Of a stretch of DNA of 51,230 nt, positions 17,824 through 25,719 are shown piece after piece. A model generated the notes under the pieces. That model was given only the letters and a program-made list of their open reading frames with translations, did not search any database and was not told where the DNA came from. Within the stretch, counting starts at the first letter, position 1, and each line of letters starts with the position of its first letter. Origin of the DNA: Phycisphaerales bacterium (lineage in GTDB: Bacteria; Planctomycetota; Phycisphaerae; Phycisphaerales; SM1A02). The DNA is taken from assembly GCA_009691805.1 (NCBI GenBank), contig SIAK01000017.1, positions 1-51,230 on the forward strand. The letters are read 5' to 3'. The translations under genes were made by a program, and so were the position numbers.

Positions 17824-19452
17824 ATGAATGAGAATCCGAAATCCGAGGAGTCAATCCTTCCGATGGATGCGTCTGTTTGGAGCGTCGACGCGACTGCGTG
17901 GGAGCGTGGCAGACAGCGGCTCGACAAGCATGTGCGACACGTGCAGAAGATTGTTGGGCTCGGCGGAGTCGCCGTTCTCCTGATTGCGCTTGGATTCCGA
18001 ATTTTGCTATCGAACGTTACACCCACAGCGGCCTCGCATCTGACTCGGAGTTGGGGGGGAACTGCTGTCGGAGCAGTCGCGCTCGCTCTCTCTGCTGCCC
18101 TGTGGCTGCGCGAGCTTCGTAGAGCAAAGCGCGCGCGCGACGTTTTCACACGGGCGAGAGATTGCGGAGGCTGCGTGTGTCCATTCTGCGGCGAAGACAT
18201 CACGAAATCAGCGTGTGTTCGACATGGACTGTCGCGCGCGCAGCAACCACTGCTCATCCGCTACTACGAAGCAGTCGCCGAAGGTGATCGAATTGAAATT
18301 GCACAGGCGTGGCTTGCGCTCGACAAAGAAACTGAGCGCTCGTGGATGAGACGGCGCGCGAGTGCAGTGGAGCGTTGCGGCGTTGCGGCGAGTATTCCTG
18401 GATCCACACTTCCAACATTGTTGTTCGCGATGCTGCTTGAAGCTGGGCGGGCCGCGCTCTTCTGCGCGACGATATTCAGTGCGGTCGGAGGATCGTTCAA
18501 TGGCATGACCATCATGATGTTCTGGCCCGCAATTGGGGCAGCTCTTGTTGGACCAATCGCCATCCGCTCATTGCGGATGACATCGTTGCGCTGCAGCAAA
18601 TGCAAACAACTCTGCGCGACTCCGCGAGGCGCGATCTGCCCTGAGTGCGGAAGTGACCTCACGAAGTTCGAAAACACAACGCGCGCGCCTGTTTTTTCCT
18701 GGAGGCCAATCCTATGGCTGCTCGGCGCCGTGATGTTGCCGGGAATCTGCATGAGCTCGAGCCTTCTGATCAAGTTCCTCCCGACCTCGGCGCAACTGAC
18801 AATCGCTTCTTGGACGCACCGCGCGCCGCCTATGTTTTTCAATGATCTCAGTCGAACCAAACTCACCCCCACGGAAACGCTGAGTGCCGCGAAGACACTC
18901 ATCGAGATCGCGCGGGAAACGTTGGACAAAGAGGTTTATGCGTTTGACTTCCTCGCACACAACCTCGCCACAGGCGTACTTCCCGCATCCATTGCAGAAG
19001 ACGCCGCGCGCGCGACGGTAGAACCAACGCTGTCACTGACGGTGCAAGACGCAAGCGTCGACGCGCTTGTGGAAGTGCACTTCGGAAGCAATCTCTTCGG
19101 ATCCAATCTGCGACAACGCTTCGTCTTCGGCGGTTGCAATGTTGATGATGGCGCATGGACACCCTCAGCGCATTGGTCGATCGACGGATCGGATCTCGAT
19201 CCATTCTGGCGCGCGAATTCCGCCGGGGTCCTTCCCATCGAACAGACGACATTCAAGGCAACATTGCCACTGTCCGCAGGTCGACACACGATCAAAGCGC
19301 GCGGTTGGATCGTGGTCGTCGGGCATCCATGGCACCGCTACGAACCAACCTTCAACAGCAACGACACCCTCATCACTCCCGCAACAGCACTCGGCGCCTA
19401 CCCAATCGAACTCTCCAAAGAAGTCGACATCAGCAGCAAAGCGCCCAAATGA
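17824..19452 (+). CDS. Membrane protein with two zinc-ribbon motifs, unknown function
   Basis: This 542-residue protein has hydrophobic segments near residues 43-62 and 80-97, then CVCPFCGEDI (about 117-126), a first C-x2-C zinc knuckle. Two further membrane segments near 200-250 are followed by a second ribbon, CSKCKQLC and CPECGSDL (about 259-280), and another hydrophobic stretch near 295-318. The C-terminal 200 residues look extracytoplasmic and beta-rich. Paired CPxCG knuckles suggest a structural zinc site rather than catalysis. It lies 36 bases after rny, so co-transcription is likely, but a link to RNA decay is not shown. I do not recognise the family. Confidence 0.6.
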   Translation: MNENPKSEESILPMDASVWSVDATAWERGRQRLDKHVRHVQKIVGLGGVAVLLIALGFRILLSNVTPTAASHLTRSWGGTAVGAVALALSAALWLRELRRAKRARDVFTRARDCGGCVCPFCGEDITKSACVRHGLSRAQQPLLIRYYEAVAEGDRIEIAQAWLALDKETERSWMRRRASAVERCGVAASIPGSTLPTLLFAMLLEAGRAALFCATIFSAVGGSFNGMTIMMFWPAIGAALVGPIAIRSLRMTSLRCSKCKQLCATPRGAICPECGSDLTKFENTTRAPVFSWRPILWLLGAVMLPGICMSSSLLIKFLPTSAQLTIASWTHRAPPMFFNDLSRTKLTPTETLSAAKTLIEIARETLDKEVYAFDFLAHNLATGVLPASIAEDAARATVEPTLSLTVQDASVDALVEVHFGSNLFGSNLRQRFVFGGCNVDDGAWTPSAHWSIDGSDLDPFWRANSAGVLPIEQTTFKATLPLSAGRHTIKARGWIVVVGHPWHRYEPTFNSNDTLITPATALGAYPIELSKEVDISSKAPK

Positions 19453-19520
19453 CAAGCCCGCGCTCAACCACACACGCAACGACCGACGGAGTCGGTGAGG
19501 GGACGAAAGACTGAAGTGCA

Positions 19521-19727
19521 CGCATGAATTCAGGCGTCTGCGATGCATCGCAGCGCCTGAGTCGAAAGCGAGCGATGGAATTTGTCCGCGCTGCGCGGCA
19601 AATTTCGCGCGAGCGCTCAACTACGCACGCACGATTTCAGGCGTCTGCGATTCACTCGCAGCGCCTGAGTCGAAAGCGAGCGATGGAATTTGTCCGCGCT
19701 GCGCGGCAAATTTCGCGCGAGCGCTCA
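19521..19727. repeat. Two tandem copies of the multi-hairpin intergenic repeat
   Basis: Two copies of about 107-108 bases start at 19521 and 19628. Each has a long hairpin (copy 1: TCAGGCG 19530-19536 plus CTGCGA, loop TGCA, TCGCAG plus CGCCTGA to 19560) and a second hairpin built on GAATTTG-t-CCGCG, loop CTG, CGCGG-CAAATTTC (about 19578-19606 in copy 1). The blocks GAGTCGAAAGCGA and GAGCGCTCAA flank the second hairpin, as in the element at 5205-5325. Copy 2 ends on TCA at 19725-19727, which is the stop codon of the RsbW-like gene on the minus strand. The spacer hairpin differs in loop but keeps its stem between copies. Confidence 0.8.
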
Positions 19728-20150
19728 ATCATGCCGCTTCGCGTAACTCATGCGAAGGTGGTTGCCGGGCGCGAGGTATTCGACTTCGCTCATGTATGCC
19801 TTCATGAGCATGACGCCGCGACCTGAGGGGATCTCGAGGTTTTCTTCTTGCGTTGGATCGGGCACGGTGTCGGGATTGAAGCCTGTGCCTTCATCGAAGA
19901 CTTCGATGTCGATGCGATCCTTTGCGATGCTGCTTCGAAAGAGCACGCGTTTCGTCGCGTCGCCCTTGTTGCCGTGACGAAATCCGTTCACGACTGCTTC
20001 TTCGATCGCGAGTCGAATCGCGAACGCCGCCGCGTCGTCGTATCCGAATTGCACCAACGCGCTCGCAAACTCCTCTTGCAGTTCTTCAAGTCCAGGACGC
20101 AAGCCGTAGAAGCTGCGTTCGAAATGGAGGATGTCCTTCGCCGCGTGCAT
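19725..20150 (-). CDS. RsbW/SpoIIAB-type anti-sigma serine kinase (GHKL ATPase)
   Basis: The 141-residue protein is a single HATPase domain of the anti-sigma kinase type. The N-box reads AIEEAVVNGFRHGNKGD, the G1 box DEGTGFNP and the G2 box GRGVMLMKAYM. In partner-switch systems such a kinase binds a sigma factor, or phosphorylates its STAS antagonist. I chose ATG 20150 because a GAGGA lies ten bases before it; the frame continues to a TTG at 20180. The STAS gene ends 47 bases before this start. Its stop codon lies in the end of the 19628 repeat copy. No sigma factor or PP2C phosphatase is adjacent, so the target is unknown. Confidence 0.85.
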   Translation of the reverse strand: MHAAKDILHFERSFYGLRPGLEELQEEFASALVQFGYDDAAAFAIRLAIEEAVVNGFRHGNKGDATKRVLFRSSIAKDRIDIEVFDEGTGFNPDTVPDPTQEENLEIPSGRGVMLMKAYMSEVEYLAPGNHLRMSYAKRHD

Positions 20151-20197
20151 GGGGCTTGAGTCCTCGCGCTCAGGAAGCAAACACGATCGGTCTGACG

Positions 20198-20557
20198 TTA
20201 CTTCGCGGTGAAACTGCCTGCTGCTTGCTCGACGCTTTCGTGAATTGAAAAGAGTCGATTCAGTTTCGTGATGACGAACATCTCATAGATGCGACGATCG
20301 ATGTTGGACAGCCGCAACTCGCCGCTCTTCTTCTCAATGTTGTCTTTCAACGCGAGCAGTGTGCCAAGCGCGGCGCTGGACATGTGTTCCACGTTCTTGA
20401 AAGAGATGAGTACGCGCGGATTCTTCTCCGTCTCAATCGCAGTTCGAATCTCCTGCTCGATCTGATGGAGGTTGCCTTCATCGAGGATGTTCTTCTCGAC
20501 GAACTCGATGCGGATCGAGCCCTCAAGGCGACGGATTTGCAGCAACGAAACGGGCAT
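20198..20557 (-). CDS. STAS-domain anti-sigma factor antagonist (RsbV/SpoIIAA type)
   Basis: This 119-residue protein is a single STAS domain. The conserved block ISFKNVEHMSSAALGTLLAL near residues 51-70 contains the serine pair where the partner kinase would phosphorylate, and KKSGELRLSNI follows. In the usual scheme the unphosphorylated antagonist binds the kinase and frees the sigma factor. The gene comes immediately before the RsbW-like kinase gene, in the classic antagonist-kinase order. Start ATG at 20557. Confidence 0.88.
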   Translation of the reverse strand: MPVSLLQIRRLEGSIRIEFVEKNILDEGNLHQIEQEIRTAIETEKNPRVLISFKNVEHMSSAALGTLLALKDNIEKKSGELRLSNIDRRIYEMFVITKLNRLFSIHESVEQAAGSFTAK

Positions 20558-20654
20558 CGGATGGCTCCAGCGGAGGACGCTCTACAGTTGCGGGTGATCG
20601 ACACCCAGCGAAGAGGGAAGCGTACCAATCCCCTGCCTGCAAGGCAAAAACATC

Positions 20655-20680
20655 GAAGGCTCGTCTTGCGACGAGCCTTC
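20655..20680 (-). terminator. Intrinsic terminator of the secretin gene
   Basis: A perfect 11-bp stem GAAGGCTCGTC (20655-20665) and GACGAGCCTTC (20670-20680) has a 4-base loop. On the minus strand it is followed by GATG and a run of five T. It lies 50 bases after the secretin stop and before the STAS gene, so it should separate these transcripts. Confidence 0.85.
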
Positions 20681-20729
20681 GGGAATGAACTTGTTCTATG
20701 CCGCGCGTCAACGGCGCATCAGCCCCGCA

Positions 20730-23700
20730 TCAGCCCCCCATGGAGCCAATCTGCTCGCTGAGTCCTGGGAAGAGTTCGTCTTCGTTCTCCTGTTGGATCA
20801 CGATTTCTGGACGAATCAAGATGACCGTCGAGAGCTCTTCTTCGGAATCGATGCGATTGGTGAAGAATCGATTCACGATTGGAATCTTCGAGAGCACAGG
20901 AATACCTGACTCGACTTCGAATTCCTTGAATCGTCGTTGACCGCCGAGCAGCATCGTGCCCTTATCAGGAACACTTGCTGTCGTCGCGACTGATGTCACG
21001 TTGATTTCAGGCAACTGAATGACGCCTGTGAAGGTCGATGCACGACCGCCACCGATGTCGCCACCACCCGCCGCGCCCTGCACAGGAATATCGCGGAAGT
21101 GAAGGTCATCGCTCACGGAGAAGTTCACGTTCATCGTGACGTAACGGCGATCCGCAGAAATCACGCCTTCGAGATCAAGCACGAATCCGACCTGCACAAC
21201 ACCAACCTCAGGTTGGAACGCGCCCGAAGAATCGCCCGTCACTGGAGTGAGACCTGAGATGTAGCTGACTTGTTTCGCAATCGTGATCCACGAACGTTGT
21301 CCGTTGAATTGCGAAAGTCGTGGCGCCGAAAGCATCACGTTGCGTTGATCCGCTTGCGTCGCCTTGATCAGCAAGTCGACTTGGATGTCATCCATGTACG
21401 ACAACTGTGTGAAGCCTGCAGGCGTGAGCAACGCGGCCTGACCGACTGCGCCAACAGCAGCACCCGCGAGACGTTCATCGAGTCCGAGCGAGTTCTGCGA
21501 GAAGCCAATCGGCGCCCAGCCTTCTTGTCGTCGAATCGGCGAACCCACGGGACCGTAGACATATTCGATGCCCGTGCCTGCAGCATCCGGCACGCCAAAC
21601 GCTGCGCCGGACGCTGGCGTGTTCGAGTAATCCGGCACATCATCAAGCGTGCCGAAGATCACAGGATCCTTCAACTGCCCGTTCTGGAATGGACTACCAG
21701 GGCCTTGGCCTTGGAAGAAGAAATCACTGAGGTTGAAGTTGGGATCGGCCGCGCGCGCCTGATTCCACATGTCATTGTTTGTGTTGAAGTAGAGATCGAG
21801 ATCGATACCCACCTGCTCGAACCACTCCGTGGTGACCGAAAGCAAACGCGTCTCGTAGCTGATTTGCAGCGCACGAATCGCGCGCAACTGGCTGAGGAGA
21901 CTTTCGATTTCGCGATGATTTCGCGAGGTGTTCGTGATGATGAGATTGCCGTTGAGCTCTTGAAGCTTGCCGGTGTCGCCACCTGCATCAACCCAACCTT
22001 CAGGATCCACTTCTTCCTGAATGATCGTCTTGATCTGAAGGATGAGTTCTTCGCGGGTCTTGCGCTCTGGATCTTCCTCAGGGTCGCCGATGAGGCCACC
22101 GCCACCACCGCCACCACCACTGCCGCCGCCACCACCACCGCCGCCACCGCCGCCGCCGAATCCACCACCGCCGCCACCACTACCACCGCCGCCGCTTCCA
22201 CCACCACCGCCACTGCCGCCGCCGCTTTGCGACATCGCAGCGCTCAGGTTGAAGTCAGGAGCGTTGTCGAAGTAGGGCACTTCGAAAAGCAGATCTCGGA
22301 TGTCGTAGACGATGAGGAAAGTCTTCTTGCGAAGTGCTTCCGTCGAGCTCACGACGACGATGCCATCTTCGATCGAGAAATCTGGGTGCGAGAGATCGTC
22401 GCCCATCTGCTCGAGCACGCGCTTGAGAGCAACGTCACCAGGGATGTTGGCAAGCTCAAGTGTCACAGTGTCTTCTGGATTGATGCCCGAAGCTTCGAGT
22501 GCCTTCCAGTCTGGATAGAAATCGGCGCCCGTCGTCTCCTTCATGTAATTGAAGACAGACGCAACATCGTTGTTGCTGAAGTTCACCGAGACTGGGCTCG
22601 AGAGAAGGTTCATCGTCGCTTGATTCTGCGCGGTCTCTTGGAAGCCCGAAGCCTGATTGCGCTTGCGCATTTCCGAGAGCTGCACCCAGTTGTCTGGATA
22701 CTCAAGCACGCCTGTGAGCGATTTGCCCTTCGGGCGCGGCAACGATGACTTCGGAGGAACTGTTGCTGCGAGATTGTCGACTTCGAACTGTCCGTACGCT
22801 TCGCTGCGTCGAACCTGAATCTCCGAGTACTGACGATAAGAATTCGCCGTCTTGATCGCATCGCGCAACGCGAGCGCCGCAGGATTGTTGGGATCGAGTT
22901 GGAGTGCAGTCTCGAGTGCTTCGAGCGCTTGCGTGTAGTTGAACTCGCGTTGGAGTTGACGAACACGAATGAGGAGCGCGTTGATCTGCGCGTGACGCTG
23001 CGCGATCGCTTGGGCTTGCGCCTTCGCTGCTTCGGAAGACACTTCGCTGCGCCGACGATCTTCGTCGACCATCTTCTGCGCCATACGACCGTCTTGAACT
23101 TGCACGAGCAAACGCTCGAGCTCGGTCGAGAGCTTGGTGTATTCAGGTTGCGGAAGAATGTTGCGTGCGGTGTCGAGCCTCGCGCGCGCCCCAACGACCA
23201 CGGATTCCGCAGTGTTGTAGTCGCCGACGGAGATCAATTGGTTCGCGCGTTCAATCGCGTTGTCTGCGGTGACGCGCGCGCGCTGCTGCAGAAGACCGAG
23301 GTCATTCTGCGTCTGATTCAACAGCGATGCCTGATCGAGTTGCGCCTTCGCTTGCTCAATCATCTGAATCGACTGTGCATCGCCAGGAGCTGCTTCTTGC
23401 ACCGAACTCCATGCAGTGATCGCGTTGTTCCAATCGGACTTCGACGAGAACGCCTGCGCTGTTGTGCGAAGTTCGTCGACGCTTGGCCCTGCTGGAACGA
23501 CGGGCGCTGGTGGCTCAACAACTGGCGCTGGTGGCTCAACAACTGGCGCTGGTGGCTCAACAACTGGCGCTGGTGGCTCAACAACTGGCGCTGGTTCAAC
23601 AACTGGCGCTGGTTCAACAACTGGTGCTGGTTCAACAACTGGTGCTGGCGGTTCAACAACTGGCGCTGGCTCTGGTGTTGGCTCTGGTGTTGGCTCTGGT

Positions 23701-24077
23701 GTTGGCTCTGGTGCTGGCTCTGGTGCTGGCTCTGGTGCTGGCTCTGGTGTTGGCTCTGGTGTTGGCTCTGGTGTTGGCTCTGGTGTTGGCTCTGGTGTTG
23801 GCTCACTTGGAGCTGGATCCACTGGTGGATCGGTTGGCTCAGTCGTTGGCTCAACGACTGGTTCCACGGTTGGCTCCACCGATGGCTCAGGCGCGGGCTC
23901 CACTGGAGGAGGATCTTGAATGAAAAGTTGCGAAGCCACTCCAGCGGAAGTGACGCGCGTCAGGGCGATGGATCCCACGAGCGCGACGACCATGAGGCTT
24001 GTGAAATAGCGCGTTGCGGAGCTTCCGCTCGAGCCAGGCTCAATGAACGTCGAAGGGGACATCTTGAATCGCTGCAT
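20730..24077 (-). CDS. Secretin (type II/IV-pilus type) with Pro/Glu stalk and Gly-rich insert
   Basis: Secretins form the outer-membrane ring of type II secretion or type IV pili. This 1115-residue protein begins with a hydrophobic segment (YFTSLMVVALVGSIALT, residues 24-40). Residues 51-191 are PEPT, PEPA and PAPVVEP repeats. A TPR-like helical part runs to about 430, then N-domain segments (VSVNFSNNDVASVFNYM near 500). Residues 616-663 are almost pure Gly with Ser. The C-terminal secretin core contains LNGNLIITNTSRNHREIESLL near 705 and GTMLLGGQRRFKEFEVESGIP near 1045, followed by IPIVNRFFTNRIDSEEELSTVIL near 1070, the usual late motif. The length is well above typical PilQ/GspD. No pilus or secretion genes are adjacent, so the system it serves is unknown. 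Confidence 0.85.
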   Translation of the reverse strand: MQRFKMSPSTFIEPGSSGSSATRYFTSLMVVALVGSIALTRVTSAGVASQLFIQDPPPVEPAPEPSVEPTVEPVVEPTTEPTDPPVDPAPSEPTPEPTPEPTPEPTPEPTPEPAPEPAPEPAPEPTPEPTPEPTPEPAPVVEPPAPVVEPAPVVEPAPVVEPAPVVEPPAPVVEPPAPVVEPPAPVVEPPAPVVPAGPSVDELRTTAQAFSSKSDWNNAITAWSSVQEAAPGDAQSIQMIEQAKAQLDQASLLNQTQNDLGLLQQRARVTADNAIERANQLISVGDYNTAESVVVGARARLDTARNILPQPEYTKLSTELERLLVQVQDGRMAQKMVDEDRRRSEVSSEAAKAQAQAIAQRHAQINALLIRVRQLQREFNYTQALEALETALQLDPNNPAALALRDAIKTANSYRQYSEIQVRRSEAYGQFEVDNLAATVPPKSSLPRPKGKSLTGVLEYPDNWVQLSEMRKRNQASGFQETAQNQATMNLLSSPVSVNFSNNDVASVFNYMKETTGADFYPDWKALEASGINPEDTVTLELANIPGDVALKRVLEQMGDDLSHPDFSIEDGIVVVSSTEALRKKTFLIVYDIRDLLFEVPYFDNAPDFNLSAAMSQSGGGSGGGGGSGGGGSGGGGGGFGGGGGGGGGGGGSGGGGGGGGLIGDPEEDPERKTREELILQIKTIIQEEVDPEGWVDAGGDTGKLQELNGNLIITNTSRNHREIESLLSQLRAIRALQISYETRLLSVTTEWFEQVGIDLDLYFNTNNDMWNQARAADPNFNLSDFFFQGQGPGSPFQNGQLKDPVIFGTLDDVPDYSNTPASGAAFGVPDAAGTGIEYVYGPVGSPIRRQEGWAPIGFSQNSLGLDERLAGAAVGAVGQAALLTPAGFTQLSYMDDIQVDLLIKATQADQRNVMLSAPRLSQFNGQRSWITIAKQVSYISGLTPVTGDSSGAFQPEVGVVQVGFVLDLEGVISADRRYVTMNVNFSVSDDLHFRDIPVQGAAGGGDIGGGRASTFTGVIQLPEINVTSVATTASVPDKGTMLLGGQRRFKEFEVESGIPVLSKIPIVNRFFTNRIDSEEELSTVILIRPEIVIQQENEDELFPGLSEQIGSMGG
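22087..22230. repeat. Gly-rich coding repeat in the secretin
   Basis: About 140 bases read as CCACCGCC-type triplets on the plus strand and encode glycine with scattered serine on the minus strand. It is a coding low-complexity tract between the N-domain and the secretin core, not an intergenic repeat. Confidence 0.8.
23505..23925. repeat. Pro/Glu-rich coding repeats in the secretin stalk
   Basis: Two periods are visible: a 21-base unit (about 23511-23670) encoding VVEPPAP, and a 12-base unit GGCTCTGGTGTT or GGCTCTGGTGCT (about 23670-23800) encoding PEPT or PEPA on the minus strand. Strand slippage could change copy number here. The DNA looks CRISPR-like at a glance but has no unique spacers and is fully coding. 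Confidence 0.85.
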
Positions 24078-24380
24078 GCAGTTCTCCTACTCACCTTCTC
24101 CGTTCAACACGCGAATCGGCAGTCATTCGCGTCGAAGACGGAGCGTTGAAGTCAGACCATTTCTGGGGAACGAATCACACTTGGCAAGGCGCGAAATGCG
24201 ACTCACCAACACGCACAGACTCCTCAGTTCGCGTAGCGTTTGAGTGCTGCGCCAATAAGGGGGTGGCGCAAGGTACAACCACCCTCCATCCTTCGCAAGG
24301 AGGACGCTGCATCGAAGTGTTGCACAAGTGCAATCAACCGCGCGATCCGCGCCATGATCAAACGCATGATCAAATCATGA
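24078..24380. other. Secretin upstream region
   Basis: The 303 bases between the secretin start and the carA stop contain an inverted repeat TGCGCCA/TGGCGCA (24248-24270) and a small CCTT-CGC-AAGG hairpin near 24290-24300. Next to the carA stop the direct repeat CATGATCAAA occurs at 24353-24362 and 24365-24374. These may be operators or part of a carA 3' structure. No T-tract terminator and no gene were seen. Confidence 0.4.
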
Positions 24381-25628
24381 TTAAACGAGCGCGCCGACTG
24401 CTGCGAGTGCTTCTTGCGAGCGCTCCATGTCAGAGCGAGACACGGGCTTACGACTCTGCATGATTGCGATGAAGCAATCAAACAGATACGTCGAATCGTG
24501 CGGTCCTGGGCTCGCTTCAGGGTGATATTGCACGCTGAAAATCGGCTTCGCGGTGTGCCTAAAGCCAGCGCACGTGTTGTCGTTGAGGTGGCGATGCGTC
24601 ACTTCGCCCCCGACCGCTGTCAGCGAAGGTTCATCCACGCAGAAGCCGTGATTCTGACTCGTGATTTCCACGCGCCCCGTCAGCAAGTTTCGCACGGGTT
24701 GGTTCGCGCCCCGATGACCAAACTTCAACTTCCAGGTGGTCGCGCCAAGTGCGAGTGCAAGCAGCTGATGTCCAAGGCAAATGCCGAACGTCGGAACCTC
24801 GCCTGCGATCTCGCGCAGGGTTGCAATGACGGTTTCGACCACTGCAGGATCGCCTGGTCCGTTCGAAATGAAGAGCCCATCAGGACTTAGCGCGCGAATC
24901 TCAGAGGCGGTTGCGGTGTGCGGGAGGAAGTGCACCGAGCAACCGCGCGCGGAAAGATGACGATAGATATTGCGCTTGGCGCCGCAATCGATCGCGACAA
25001 CTTTGAAGCGCGGTGTTGCGGCCGTTGCTTCAATGCCTCGAGGGCGCCATTCACCCAAGGACTCCGTCCATTCTCCCCCGCTCTTTGGGCTCACCGCCGC
25101 TGCGAGATTCGCGCCTGCCATCGATGGAATCGACTTCGCGCGCGCGACCAATTCGAGATCGGTCGGCTTTGCATCGGTCGTCATGATGCCGCGCATCGCA
25201 CCTCCAACGCGCAGTCGACGGACAAGCGCGCGAGTGTCGACTCCCGTGATCGCGGGAATCTTGTGCCGCTTCAGCCAGTCGGAAAGTCCTTCAACACTGC
25301 GGTAATTTGAGGGAATCTCAACGAGCTCGCGCACGACGAAGCCAGCGACGCACGGTCGCGCACTCTCGAGATCCGTCGCGGAAATCCCATAGTTTCCAAC
25401 TTCAGGCACGGTCATCGTGAGGATCTGCCCGGTGTAGGAGAGATCGGTCAACGCCTCTTGATAGCCCACCATCGAAGTGTTGAATACAACTTCGCCCGAG
25501 CCTTCAACGCTCTCGCGCAAGAGTCCGCCGAACGCAAAGCCGTGAAAAACGGCTCCATCCTCGAGTGCGAGGCGTGCATGAATCTTTGGAATCGTGCCTG
25601 AATTGGACTCGGTTCGCGCAGGGAGCAT
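24381..25628 (-). CDS. carA: Carbamoyl-phosphate synthase small subunit (glutamine amidotransferase)
   Basis: CarA hydrolyses glutamine and passes ammonia to CarB to make carbamoyl phosphate for pyrimidines and arginine. I chose ATG 25628 (415 residues); an ATG at 25688 would add 20 polar residues. The N-terminal domain shows LALEDGAVFHG, EVVFNTSMVGYQEAL and ITGVDTRALVRRLR. The class I amidotransferase domain has SNGPGDP, FGICLGHQLLALALG with the catalytic Cys near 284, and VQYHPEASPGPHD with His 369 and Glu 371. All catalytic residues are present. carB is not adjacent. The gene diverges from priA with about 91 bases between the chosen starts. Confidence 0.95.
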   Translation of the reverse strand: MLPARTESNSGTIPKIHARLALEDGAVFHGFAFGGLLRESVEGSGEVVFNTSMVGYQEALTDLSYTGQILTMTVPEVGNYGISATDLESARPCVAGFVVRELVEIPSNYRSVEGLSDWLKRHKIPAITGVDTRALVRRLRVGGAMRGIMTTDAKPTDLELVARAKSIPSMAGANLAAAVSPKSGGEWTESLGEWRPRGIEATAATPRFKVVAIDCGAKRNIYRHLSARGCSVHFLPHTATASEIRALSPDGLFISNGPGDPAVVETVIATLREIAGEVPTFGICLGHQLLALALGATTWKLKFGHRGANQPVRNLLTGRVEITSQNHGFCVDEPSLTAVGGEVTHRHLNDNTCAGFRHTAKPIFSVQYHPEASPGPHDSTYLFDCFIAIMQSRKPVSRSDMERSQEALAAVGALV

Positions 25629-25719
25629 TGCGACGATGATAGAGCGACTTCTCTCGCGCGTTCTCCAATCAGACGAACTCTCTTCCATCTATCCTCGCGC
25701 GCCGTTCGACTCCTTCATT

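Noticed and set aside
23505-23925. CRISPR-like array of short repeats
   Set aside because: The repeats are 12 and 21 bases, have no unique spacers and are in frame inside the secretin gene.
22899-24149. 416-residue plus-strand open frame with Trp/Asn/Cys repeats
   Set aside because: It is the complement of the Pro/Glu repeat of the secretin and has an implausible composition.
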